Shown one piece after another: positions 30,396-39,070 of a stretch of 43,903 nucleotides of DNA (the stretch's first letter is position 1; every line of letters begins with the position of its first letter). Under the pieces are notes generated by a model that did no database searches, was not told the DNA's origin, and saw only the letters and a list, made by a program, of their open reading frames with translations. This DNA comes from GCA-003244245 sp036266995 (GTDB lineage: Bacteria; Actinomycetota; Actinomycetes; Mycobacteriales; Pseudonocardiaceae), in contig DATAWX010000016.1 in the NCBI GenBank assembly GCA_036266995.1, positions 1-43,903 of the forward strand. Direction: 5' to 3'. The translations under genes were made by a program, and so were the position numbers.

Positions 30396-31705
30396 CCGGG
30401 CTGGCCCACGAGCTGGGCTGTTAGCAGATCGATGAATTCTTCGGCGGCGCCGGCATCGAACTGGTCGTAGCGGTAACGGGCCACCAGTGACAGTCGCTGC
30501 CCGACCGTCGCGACGCCGATAGCGACACTGCAGGTGGGATCGCATGGCGGGGAGAACCACAGCTCCGGTGGCCCGGAGTTGCCCTTGGCGGCCAGCGTCG
30601 GTGGCTGGGGAATGCGGCCCAGGTTCGACAGCATCGCGGTGTCGACGAACCGATCACCGGCCAGCTGGATCAGCCGGGGCACCGCGCGCTTGACCGCCAG
30701 GGGTGCCTTCTTGGTGGCCCGGAGAAGGTCGTACAAACCGTACGCACGGTCGTTGCGTCGAATCTTCTGGGTCTGCTCGGCCACCACGGCAGTTGCCGTT
30801 GCCAGGTCCGCTCGATCGTCGGGCTCAGTCGATACCGAGAACATCGACGTGAGGTTGCTGACGACATCCCACGAGCGGTCCGCGGGACGGACATTGATCG
30901 GTATCTGGACACCGATCCGATCAGTTGGCATGTCGTGTTTGGTGTTCCAGAACTGCACGGTGAGGTGCAGCGCGGCGACCAGGACGTCGTTGATCGTCGT
31001 GCCGGAGGCCCGCTGCGTGAGCCCCGGCGTCGTCTCGCCGATGTCGAGGGTACGAAAGACGAATCCGAAACCATCGCCGTCCGCGCCGCCCAGGACCGCG
31101 ATCCGACTCGGCGGATCGAGCGCCTCTCGAACTCGCCGCAGCCCTTCCCTCTGGCGTGCCCACTTCTCTCTGCGGGTTCTGGGCGCCAGGAACGAGGCGA
31201 GGTCGCGGGCCTGGGGAAGTGGCAGGGGATCCGCGGGGTCCGGCTCACTCCGGTAGGCCCGGGCGATACTCTGCATCAGGCGCACGGTGCCGACACCGTC
31301 GGCGACGATGTGGCTGGTAGACAGCAGCACGAGATCCCCGCCGGGTCGTCGGGCCAGCGCAACCCGGAACCCTGGGGCGGTGTCCAGCGCGATGGGCGGG
31401 GCGTACAGCACGGTCCGCAGCCGGTCCAGCGCGGCACCGTCCGGACACTCCACCACCTGAAGCGGATCTACATCCACCTCATCGGCGAAGTCCCACCGGT
31501 ACGAGGTCTCACCCCGCGGTGTCGGGGCTAGTCGAGCGCGGGCCATCGGGTGGCGTCGGCAGCAGGACAGCACCGCCTGGTGCAACCTGGCCTCATCCAG
31601 CCGGTGATCGGTGCCCAGCTCGAACTGGACGTTCCAGGTCGCGCGGCTCTCCTGCAGCACAAGCAGCGATTCGTCCAACATCGTTGACGGCAGCGACAAC
31701 GGCAC
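30392..31705 (-). CDS. Condensation-fold acyltransferase (PapA/WES-DGAT-like)
   Basis: A 437-residue stand-alone protein of the chloramphenicol-acetyltransferase/condensation superfamily. The active-site motif HxxxDG is SHIVADGVG near residue 133. The C-terminal region IGVQIPINVRPADRSWDVVS, with a DFGWG-region equivalent in GNSGPPELWFSPPCDP, fits PapA or wax-ester-synthase-like transferases. Such enzymes move an acyl group from CoA or a carrier protein to a hydroxyl or amine. No carrier protein or adenylation domain is in the window. GTG 31705 is 17 bases after the smc stop, so it may be read through from smc. It could acylate the island's product; this is unproven. Confidence 0.8.
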   Translation of the reverse strand: MPLSLPSTMLDESLLVLQESRATWNVQFELGTDHRLDEARLHQAVLSCCRRHPMARARLAPTPRGETSYRWDFADEVDVDPLQVVECPDGAALDRLRTVLYAPPIALDTAPGFRVALARRPGGDLVLLSTSHIVADGVGTVRLMQSIARAYRSEPDPADPLPLPQARDLASFLAPRTRREKWARQREGLRRVREALDPPSRIAVLGGADGDGFGFVFRTLDIGETTPGLTQRASGTTINDVLVAALHLTVQFWNTKHDMPTDRIGVQIPINVRPADRSWDVVSNLTSMFSVSTEPDDRADLATATAVVAEQTQKIRRNDRAYGLYDLLRATKKAPLAVKRAVPRLIQLAGDRFVDTAMLSNLGRIPQPPTLAAKGNSGPPELWFSPPCDPTCSVAIGVATVGQRLSLVARYRYDQFDAGAAEEFIDLLTAQLVGQPG

Positions 31706-31722
31706 AACCCCCTCTCGAGGCG

Positions 31723-34700
31723 TTACGCGGCACCGGCGGAGTCGGCCGCGCCGCGCAGCCGTTGCGAGATCACAGTGGTGATGCCGTCACCGCGCATGCT
31801 TACCCCGTACAACGCGTCGGCAACCTCCATCGTCGCCTTCTGATGGGTGATCACGATCAGCTGTGAGCGATCTCTCAGCAGCTCGAACAGCGCGATGAGG
31901 CGGCTCAGGTTGGTGTCGTCCAACGCCGCCTCCACCTCGTCGAGCACGTAGAACGGCGAGGGCCGGGCCCGGAAGATCGCGACCAGCATGGCCACCGCGG
32001 TGAGCGACTTCTCCCCGCCGGACAGCAGGGACAGGCGTTTGACTTTCTTGCCGGGCGGCCGGGCCTCGACTTCGATACCGGTGGTGAGCATGTCATCGGG
32101 TTCGGTGAGCAGCAGCCTGCCCTCGCCGCCGGGAAACAACGTGGCGAAGACGATCTCGAACTCGCGCGCCACGTCGTGGAAGGCCACGGTGAAGACCTCG
32201 AGGATCTTCTCGTCGACCTCGGTGACGACGGTAAGCAGATCACGTCGGGTGGCCTTGAGGTCTTCCAACTGGGTGGACAGGAACTTATAGCGCTCCTCGA
32301 GCGCGGCGAACTCCTCCAAGGCCAGCGGGTTGACCTTGCCGAGCAGGGCCAGATCGCGCTCGGCGCCCTGGGCGCGACGGGTCTGCACAGCACGGTCGTA
32401 GGCAACCGGCTTTGGGGCGCTGACCTGCTCGCCGCGCTGGGTCATCAGCTCGTACTCGGCCACCTCGGCCGCCGGCGGCGGTACCGGCACGGCAGGTCCG
32501 TACTCCGCGATGAGGTCGTCCAGGCCGATACCGAAGTCGTCCGAGATCTTGATCTCGAGCTGCTCGATGCGCAACCGCTGCTGCGCACGCAGCAGCTCGT
32601 CGCGATGCACCGTATCGGTGAGAGCGTCCAGCTCTCCGGCGAGCTCACGAACCCGGGTCCGGACCTCGACCAGGTGCTGCTCGCGCTGTGCCCGCTCGAC
32701 GACTACCGCGTCGCGCTCGGCCGCGGCCCGCTGCACCGATATATCGATGCGGCCCAACGCGAACTCCCCCGCCCGCACCACTTCCGCGGCCACCGCGGCG
32801 CCACGCTGCCGGGCCACGGCCGCTTCGGCAGCTCGCTGCCTGGCCACCCGCTCCATCTGGGCACTGCGACGCAGCCCGTCGGCCCGACCGGCCAGCGCCC
32901 GGGCGCGCTCCTCGGCGGTGCGCAGTGCCAGCCGGGCATCGACCTCCTCGCTGCGCGCGGTACTCAACGCGGCCACGGCTTCGTCGCGTTGTGCGGCGTC
33001 GGGTTCGGCATCCACCGAGTCGTCCTGGGCCAATCGCAACCGCTCTTCGAGCTCAGCCAAGCTGGTCAGTGCGGCGGCCCGGCGCTCCTCCATCTCGTCG
33101 CGCTGGCGATGCAGCCGGTCGGCCTCGCCGGAAGCGGAACGGGCCGCCTGGCCCAGGCGGGCGAGCTGCTCAGCAACCGCGGCCAGTCGCGCGTCCGACT
33201 CGTGCAACGCGGCCAAGGTGTTGTCGACGTCCTCGGCGCGGTCGGCTTCCTCGGCGCCGACCCCCTGGAGCTCGGCGGCCAGCCGTTGCACGCGCGATTC
33301 CGATTCAGCCAACCGGATTTGACCGTCGTCGACGGCCGCCTGCACCTCGATGACGCTCATGCTGCGACCCGATCCACCGTGCGCCCAGTCGCCGCCGAGT
33401 AGGTCGCCCTCGACGGTCACAGCCCGTGTGCTCGGCTGTGCGGCCACCAGCGCGCGGGCCGCGTCCAGGTCCTCGACCACCGCGGTGCGTTCCAGGAGCC
33501 GATGTAGCGCGCAGCTCAGCGCCTCTGGGGCCAGCACCAGGTCTATCGCCCACCGCGCACCGGGCGGCAGTTGCGGCCAGGTCGAGCGGTCTACCGAAGC
33601 CGTCGCACCGCCGACGAGCAGACCGGCGCGACCAGCATCCTGCGCCCGCAAAAGGGACAGCGCACTGGCCGCGACGTCCACATCGGTCACCGCCAGGGCG
33701 TCCGCTGCGGCTCCCAAAGCGGCCGCCACGGCGGCCTCCGCGCCGGGCTGCACGGTGAGCAGTGCGGCAACCGTGCCTGCCACGCCGGGTAGCCCGGCGG
33801 CCAGCAACGGCTGCGAGCCGTCCTTGCGAGCCAAGCCGACCGACAGCGCCTCCACCCGGGCCCGCCAGGACGCCCGCTGCTGCTCGGCCTCCCGGTGTGC
33901 CGCGGCCAGCGCTGCGCTGCGCTGCGCTGCGGTGGCATGCGCGGCCGACGCCGCCTCGTGGCGCTCGTCGAGCCCGACCTCGCCGGCATGCAGGGCGTCG
34001 AGCTCGTGCTGCAGCTCCTCGAATTCGCGCTGCGCGGTGCGCGCTCGCTCCCGGGCGTCGGCCAGGCCGCCTGACAGCCGCTCGATCTCCTCCGCGGTGG
34101 CTCCCGATGTGGACCGCAACGCCTCGACCTGGCCCGCGAGCCGAGCCAGCCCCTCACGCCGATCGGCGACGGCGCGGACCGCGGCGAGGTGCGCGCGTTC
34201 CGCTTCGCCGACGGCCTGCTCAAGCTCGACGCGCCGGTCCACGGCGTCCGACAGCGCGTCCCTGGCCTCCTCCACCACGGCGTGCAGCTCAGCTTCCGCG
34301 GCCTGCGCGGCCGCGGCCTCGCGCTCCAGCTCGTCGGGGTCCCGACCGGGTCGGTGCGCCTCGGTCGGGGCGGACAGGTGCCGGACCCGCTGGACCGCCA
34401 GTTGCACCGTGCCGCGCAGCCGCTCGGCCAGCGCCGAGAGCCGGTACCAGGTGTCCTGCGCTGCGGACAGTCGCGGCGTGGTGGCGTCGAGCTGCTCCTC
34501 CAGGCCGGACTGCTCGGTTCGGCCCGCGTCCAGAGCACCTTCCACCTCGGCCCGGCGGGCCCTGGCAGCAGCCTCGTCGGCCTCGTCCCTGGCGAATGCA
34601 GCACGCAACGTCACCAGGTCGTCGGCGTACAGCCGCAGTCGGGCGTCCCGCAGATCGGCTTGCACGGCCTGGGCCCGCCGAGCGATCTCAGCCTGCTTGC

Positions 34701-35316
34701 CCAGCGGCTTGAGCTGGCGGCGCAGCTCGACGGTGAGGTCCGACAGGCGGGTCAGGTTGGCCTGCATCGCCTCCAGCTTGCGCAGCGCCTTTTCCTTGCG
34801 CTTGCGGTGCTTCAGGACACCCGCGGCTTCCTCGATGAACGCGCGGCGCTCCTCGGGCTTGGACTGCAAGATCGAGTCAAGCTTGCCCTGCCCGACGATG
34901 ACGTGCATCTCGCGGCCGATGCCGGAGTCACTCAGCAGCTCCTGGACGTCGAGCAGCCGGCACGCGCTGCCGTTGATCTCGTATTCGCTGGCGCCGTCCC
35001 GGAACATCCGGCGAGTGATCGACACCTCGGTGTAGTCGATGGGCAGCGCACCATCGGTGTTGTCGATGGTCAGGGTGACCTCGGCGCGGCCCAGCGGGGG
35101 GCGTCCGGCGGTGCCGGCGAAGATGACGTCCTCCATCTTGCCGCCGCGCAACACCTTGGCGCCTTGCTCCCCCATCACCCACGACAGCGCGTCCACCACG
35201 TTGGACTTACCCGAGCCGTTGGGACCCACGACGCAGGTGATGCCGGGCTCGAAGCGCAGCGTCGTGGCCGAGGCGAAGGACTTGAAGCCCTTCAACGTCA
35301 GGCTCTTCAAGTGCAC
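31723..35316 (-). CDS. smc: Chromosome segregation protein SMC
   Basis: SMC forms the ring-shaped condensin ATPase that compacts and segregates the chromosome with ScpA/B. The 1197-residue protein starts MHLKSLTLKGFKSFASATTL. Walker A GPNGSGKSNVVDALSWVMGE lies near 32-51. Long coiled coils flank a hinge (about 500-640, including LPGVAGTVAALLTVQPGAEA). The ABC signature LSGGEK starts at 1098 and Walker B FYVLDE at about 1122. Everything is intact. In relatives it neighbours acyP and ftsY; here pabAB and the island have been inserted on either side. Confidence 0.97.
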   Translation of the reverse strand: MHLKSLTLKGFKSFASATTLRFEPGITCVVGPNGSGKSNVVDALSWVMGEQGAKVLRGGKMEDVIFAGTAGRPPLGRAEVTLTIDNTDGALPIDYTEVSITRRMFRDGASEYEINGSACRLLDVQELLSDSGIGREMHVIVGQGKLDSILQSKPEERRAFIEEAAGVLKHRKRKEKALRKLEAMQANLTRLSDLTVELRRQLKPLGKQAEIARRAQAVQADLRDARLRLYADDLVTLRAAFARDEADEAAARARRAEVEGALDAGRTEQSGLEEQLDATTPRLSAAQDTWYRLSALAERLRGTVQLAVQRVRHLSAPTEAHRPGRDPDELEREAAAAQAAEAELHAVVEEARDALSDAVDRRVELEQAVGEAERAHLAAVRAVADRREGLARLAGQVEALRSTSGATAEEIERLSGGLADARERARTAQREFEELQHELDALHAGEVGLDERHEAASAAHATAAQRSAALAAAHREAEQQRASWRARVEALSVGLARKDGSQPLLAAGLPGVAGTVAALLTVQPGAEAAVAAALGAAADALAVTDVDVAASALSLLRAQDAGRAGLLVGGATASVDRSTWPQLPPGARWAIDLVLAPEALSCALHRLLERTAVVEDLDAARALVAAQPSTRAVTVEGDLLGGDWAHGGSGRSMSVIEVQAAVDDGQIRLAESESRVQRLAAELQGVGAEEADRAEDVDNTLAALHESDARLAAVAEQLARLGQAARSASGEADRLHRQRDEMEERRAAALTSLAELEERLRLAQDDSVDAEPDAAQRDEAVAALSTARSEEVDARLALRTAEERARALAGRADGLRRSAQMERVARQRAAEAAVARQRGAAVAAEVVRAGEFALGRIDISVQRAAAERDAVVVERAQREQHLVEVRTRVRELAGELDALTDTVHRDELLRAQQRLRIEQLEIKISDDFGIGLDDLIAEYGPAVPVPPPAAEVAEYELMTQRGEQVSAPKPVAYDRAVQTRRAQGAERDLALLGKVNPLALEEFAALEERYKFLSTQLEDLKATRRDLLTVVTEVDEKILEVFTVAFHDVAREFEIVFATLFPGGEGRLLLTEPDDMLTTGIEVEARPPGKKVKRLSLLSGGEKSLTAVAMLVAIFRARPSPFYVLDEVEAALDDTNLSRLIALFELLRDRSQLIVITHQKATMEVADALYGVSMRGDGITTVISQRLRGAADSAGAA

Positions 35317-35353
35317 GGTGCGCCGGACCCTCCTCGCTGCTCCCCCACTGGTG

Positions 35354-37462
35354 TCACATGCCCGAGCAGGGTACCTGTGCCTGCATCGAGTACTGAATGT
35401 CGGGAAACGTCGTGCCGAGCAGGCTGGTGATCCCGCTCGCTTTGATCACGGTCTCGTCGAACTCGGTGCCAGGGTCGGACAGCGCGGTAATGGCACCGCC
35501 CACGCCAAAACTCACCTTGCCCGGTGTGATCACCAGCGTTCGGATGACGATGCTGAGGTCGGCGGCTCCGGACAGCGAGAAGTAGCCCAGCGCGCCGGAG
35601 TAGATCCCGCGCGCACCGCCTTCCAGACCGTCGATGATCTGCATGGTGCGAATCTTGGGCGCGCCGGTCATCGAGCCCCCGGGAAACGCCGCCCGCACGC
35701 AACCGACCGCTGAGACGTCGTCGCGCAACCGCGCCCGCACGGTGCTCACCAGTTGGTGCACGTGAGCGTAGCTCTCCACGTCGAAAATCTTCGGGACGTG
35801 AACCGAACCGGGCAGGGCACACGTTCCGAGGTCGTTACGCACCAGGTCGACGATCATCAGGTTCTCCGCGCGATCCTTCTCGCTGCGCGCAAGGTCCTCC
35901 GCCAGCGCCCGGTCCTGTTCCGCCGACAGCCCACGCGGTCTCGTCCCCTTGATCGGCCTGGACTCGACAACCCGGTCCCCGGATACCCGGATGAACCGCT
36001 CAGGCGACGTGCTCAGCACGATCAAGTCGGCGAAACGTAACCACGCTCCGAACGGGGCAGGACTTTCCGCACGCAGGAACTGGTAGGCGCGCCACGGGTC
36101 GATCGTCCCGTTGCCGGTCACCATGTTCGTCAAGCAGACCTCGTAGCTCTCACCCGCCTTGATCGCCGCTTGGCAGCAAGCGATCAGCTCCAGGTACCGG
36201 GTCCGGTCGTGGCGCAGTCCCAGATACCCGAATTCCAGTGCTCCGCGGGCTTGCGAGCGCGCTGCGCCGGCGAGCTCATCGAGGCGGGCCCGAGTAGCCC
36301 GGAGCCACTCCCGGGCGCTGGTCTCGGTGTCGGGGTCAGCCAGCGCGAGTAGGTAGGTCGTACCGGTCAGGTGGTCGACGGCCAACGCCCTGTCAGCGAA
36401 GATCATTGCCGCGTCTGGGTTCTCTGAACGGTGCGCGGGCATGCCACCGCACTCAGCTTTGAGCTCATAGCCGGCGTAGCCGACCCAGCCGAGGGCGAAG
36501 TCGAAAGGCAGTTCGGGCACCGCGACACGGAGGAAGCGCAAATCGTTGTCCAACCAGTCGAAGAACCCGATGTGGTGCACATCGGTGTGCTGTTTTGTGT
36601 GCACGGTCACCGTGCCCTGCCAGACGTTTCCGTAAGCCAGCCTGGCGAGCGGGCCGCTGGAATCACCAAGGAATGAGAACCGGCCGAGCTCACTGTTTTG
36701 CCCACTGCTGTCCAGCCAGAAGGAGTGCGGCGAGGAGCCGTACAAACTCTGGAAAACCAATTCCGTGGGTGCCGTGGTAGCCGACTGCGTGACCAGTACC
36801 CGCAGTGCCCTTTCGCGGCTGGGCGGAGGTACGGGTTCTCGGGCGGGCCTGCGTTGGCTCCTCCGGCGGGCCGGATTGCGTACCCGCCACTCCCGCGAGA
36901 GTCGGGCGAAGTTACCCAGCAGGTCCATGCCATGCTCGGTGCGAATCGATTCGGGGTGGAATTGCACACCCCACGCAGGGCGGTCTCGGTGCCGAACCCC
37001 CATGATCACGCCGTCACCGGTCCACGCGATGATCTTGAGGTCGTCCGGTACCCGGGTGACGGTCAGCGAGTGGTAGCGCACCACCCGCAGCGGTGATGGC
37101 AACCCCGCGAACAGGCCCACGCCGTCGTGCAGGACGTCCGACTCGCGGCCGTGGAACACTTCCGGTGCGGTGCCCACGGATCCGCCACTCAGTTCGCACA
37201 GTCCTTGATGTCCCAGGCACACACCGAGCAGCGGGATCTGTGCACCGAGTACGGCATCGCGGCTGAAACCGAAGTCCGATGCCCGGCTGGGTCGCCCGGG
37301 TCCGGGTGAGATGACGACGTTGTCGAACTCGTCAAGGTCTGCCACCCGCCAGCCGGGGGCATCATTGCGGACCACGATCGGTTCGGTGCCGTTGATCTCG
37401 GCCAGATACTGGAAAAGATTGTAGGTGAACGAGTCGTAGTTATCGATGATCAGCGTTCGCAT
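35354..37462 (-). CDS. pabAB: Fused aminodeoxychorismate synthase (PabA-PabB)
   Basis: It makes 4-amino-4-deoxychorismate, the precursor of p-aminobenzoate. The 702-residue protein begins with a glutamine amidotransferase domain (MRTLIIDNYDSFTYNLFQYL): catalytic Cys82 in GVCLGHQG and His/Glu in GVQFHPES near 172. A 30-residue Arg/Pro linker leads to a chorismate-binding domain with ESRPIKGTRPRG. The Lys in PIKGT marks PabB rather than TrpE, which has PIAGT. GGSMTGAPK and SGALGYFS complete it. No pabC lyase is adjacent. Fused forms serve folate or antibiotic pathways; which one applies is open. It lies 6 bases after acyP. Confidence 0.93.
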   Translation of the reverse strand: MRTLIIDNYDSFTYNLFQYLAEINGTEPIVVRNDAPGWRVADLDEFDNVVISPGPGRPSRASDFGFSRDAVLGAQIPLLGVCLGHQGLCELSGGSVGTAPEVFHGRESDVLHDGVGLFAGLPSPLRVVRYHSLTVTRVPDDLKIIAWTGDGVIMGVRHRDRPAWGVQFHPESIRTEHGMDLLGNFARLSREWRVRNPARRRSQRRPAREPVPPPSRERALRVLVTQSATTAPTELVFQSLYGSSPHSFWLDSSGQNSELGRFSFLGDSSGPLARLAYGNVWQGTVTVHTKQHTDVHHIGFFDWLDNDLRFLRVAVPELPFDFALGWVGYAGYELKAECGGMPAHRSENPDAAMIFADRALAVDHLTGTTYLLALADPDTETSAREWLRATRARLDELAGAARSQARGALEFGYLGLRHDRTRYLELIACCQAAIKAGESYEVCLTNMVTGNGTIDPWRAYQFLRAESPAPFGAWLRFADLIVLSTSPERFIRVSGDRVVESRPIKGTRPRGLSAEQDRALAEDLARSEKDRAENLMIVDLVRNDLGTCALPGSVHVPKIFDVESYAHVHQLVSTVRARLRDDVSAVGCVRAAFPGGSMTGAPKIRTMQIIDGLEGGARGIYSGALGYFSLSGAADLSIVIRTLVITPGKVSFGVGGAITALSDPGTEFDETVIKASGITSLLGTTFPDIQYSMQAQVPCSGM

Positions 37463-37468
37463 GGGTGC

Positions 37469-37750
37469 TCAGCGCTCGACGAAACCGGTCAAGCCGCCCC
37501 CAGCGTCGGCGAACCGCTCGGTGACCTGCTTCACCTGCCCGGGCGTGGACCCGGAGCGCAGCGTGGCGAGCAATTGCACACAGGCCTCCCGCGGCCCCTC
37601 TGCCACCACCTCGACCCGCCCATCGGACAGGTTTGCCGCATGGCCGGCCAGGCCCAGCTCCAGCGCCCGGCACCGGGTCCACCAGCGAAACCCCACACCC
37701 TGGACGCGACCATGTACCCAGGCCGTCATCCGCACCTGTCCCATGCCCAC
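37469..37750 (-). CDS. acyP: Acylphosphatase
   Basis: A 93-residue acylphosphatase that hydrolyses carboxyl-phosphate bonds. The signature GRVQGVGFRWW has the catalytic Arg, and the catalytic Asn lies in GHAANLSDGRVEVVAEGP. The fold ends GGGLTGFVER. The start MGMGQVRMTAWVHG is approximate: MTAWVHG, seven codons in, would also give a full domain. The smc-acyP-mutM neighbourhood is the normal one apart from the pabAB and GIY-YIG insertions. Confidence 0.92.
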   Translation of the reverse strand: MGMGQVRMTAWVHGRVQGVGFRWWTRCRALELGLAGHAANLSDGRVEVVAEGPREACVQLLATLRSGSTPGQVKQVTERFADAGGGLTGFVER

Positions 37751-37797
37751 ATCATCGCGCGCCCCCTCGCGCCGCCGTCGCTGCCGCCGCTCACCGC

Positions 37798-37857
37798 CGT
37801 GAACTCGACACCACGGACATTTTCTGCGCCGGAAACGTCCGTGGTGTCGAGTTCACG
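37798..37857. repeat. 21-bp perfect inverted repeat
   Basis: Arms at 37798-37818 and 37837-37857 pair perfectly over 21 bp around an 18-base spacer. The 5' arm begins CGTGAACTCGACACC and ends ACGGAC. It overlaps the stop codon (37853-37855) of the truncated GIY-YIG gene and lies 48 bases upstream of acyP. Possible readings are a dispersed REP- or MITE-like element that broke the gene, or a strong bidirectional terminator. No transposase and no target duplication are evident. Confidence 0.85.
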
Positions 37858-38080
37858 ACTGTTCGTCATGACCAGGGCAGCGACACAAGGGGCAGCCGTC
37901 CTCAGACTGGCCGACAAGGACGTACGTGCCGGTCCTTCCAAACTGCTCGCGGTGTGCCACGGCCGGATAGAGGGCTCGCGGGCACATCAGAACCTCGCCG
38001 GTCCAGTGCGACCGCCGTGCGATACGCAAGCCCGTGGGCGCACCGTGCGGCAAGAAGACAGTGATCGAGTAGCCAGCCAT
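37853..38080 (-). pseudogene. GIY-YIG nuclease-family protein, 3'-truncated
   Basis: The 75-residue frame begins MAGYSITVFLPHGAPTGLRI and continues ARRSHWTGEVLMCPRALYPA, then GRTGTYVLVGQSEDG. This matches the N-terminal part of the small GIY-YIG nuclease-family proteins of actinobacteria, where RTGVYVL is the GIY-like strand. The family continues with YVGEGD and a catalytic region, but here the frame turns into CPLCRCPGHDEQS and stops inside the 21-bp inverted repeat. Catalytic residues are therefore lost. It is a remnant from a broken gene; the repeat or a deletion beside it is the likely cause. Confidence 0.6.
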
Positions 38081-38191
38081 CGAGAAACCGTGTCACACGC
38101 CGCCCCCGCTTGTTCAAGCAGGACTCTGCGGCACTAAGTGGATCTATGCGCCGGGAGCTACCAGCGACTCGGCGACTCCAGCGACACTCTC

Positions 38192-39064
38192 TCATCGACC
38201 TTCATCGAGCGCCGAAAGGGGCTGGCGGGGGCGGGGCTGGCAGCGGGGGCAGTAGTGGGAGGAGCGGTTCATGAAGGATTCGCGCCGGATCGGGGTGCCG
38301 CAGCGTGGGCAAGGGCGGCCTTCCTGCCCGTAGACGGCCAGTGAGCGGTCGAAATAGCCGGACGCCCCGTTGATATTGACGTACAGCGCGTCGAAGGATG
38401 TCCCACCGGCGGCGAGTGCCTCCGTCATCACCTCCGTGACCGCGGCCAGCACGGTACGTCCTTGCGCTCGGGTGAGCGTCGCGGTGAGGCGCACCCCATG
38501 GAGCCGAGCCCGCCACAGCGCTTCGTCGGCGTAGATGTTGCCGATTCCGGACACCAGAGTCTGGTCCAGCAGCGCGCGTTTCAGGCCCGTGCTGCGCTGC
38601 CGAATCCTGGCGATCACCGCATCGGGATCGAAACACGGATCCATCGGGTCCCGTGCAATATGCGCAACCGGGATGGGCAGGCCATCGACGACGTCCTCCA
38701 CGGACAGGCCGCCGAACGTGCGCTGGTCGATGAAGCGCAGTTCAGGGCCACCGTCGGCGAACTGTAGCCGCACCCGCAAGTGCGTTTCGTCAGCTGAACC
38801 AGGTGGCTGGATTCGCATCTGGCCACTCATCCCGAGGTGGGCCAGCAACGCCTCCGCACCACCGAGGTCCAGCCAGAGGTACTTGCCGCGACGCCGTACA
38901 CCGAGGATCTGCCGGCCGGCCAGCCGAGCGGCGAAATCCAGCTCTCCGGCGAGGTGGCGCCGCACCGAGCGGGGGTGGCGCACCTCGACGGCAGCCACTG
39001 TGCGCCCGGTGATGTGTTCGGCCAGGCCCAGCCGGACGACCTCGACCTCGGGCAGCTCCGGCAT
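38192..39064 (-). CDS. mutM: Formamidopyrimidine-DNA glycosylase
   Basis: MutM (Fpg) removes 8-oxoguanine and formamidopyrimidines by base excision with beta,delta-lyase action. The 290-residue protein starts MPELPEVEVVRLGLAEHITG, giving the N-terminal Pro nucleophile and Glu. The conserved Lys is in RRRGKYLWLDLGG. The helix-two-turn-helix is in VSGIGNIYADEALWRARLH. The zinc finger is CPRCGTPI...HYCPRCQ. Endonuclease VIII-type differences are absent. It follows rnc by 6 bases and probably shares its transcript. Confidence 0.97.
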   Translation of the reverse strand: MPELPEVEVVRLGLAEHITGRTVAAVEVRHPRSVRRHLAGELDFAARLAGRQILGVRRRGKYLWLDLGGAEALLAHLGMSGQMRIQPPGSADETHLRVRLQFADGGPELRFIDQRTFGGLSVEDVVDGLPIPVAHIARDPMDPCFDPDAVIARIRQRSTGLKRALLDQTLVSGIGNIYADEALWRARLHGVRLTATLTRAQGRTVLAAVTEVMTEALAAGGTSFDALYVNINGASGYFDRSLAVYGQEGRPCPRCGTPIRRESFMNRSSHYCPRCQPRPRQPLSALDEGR

Positions 39065-39070
39065 ACCGCG

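Noticed and set aside
30392..31705. Reading the acyltransferase as part of a nonribosomal peptide synthetase
   Set aside because: It is a complete stand-alone protein with no adenylation or carrier domain nearby.
33350..35035. Plus-strand frame of 561 codons rich in Ser, Ala and Arg
   Set aside because: It is a shadow of smc coiled-coil codons.
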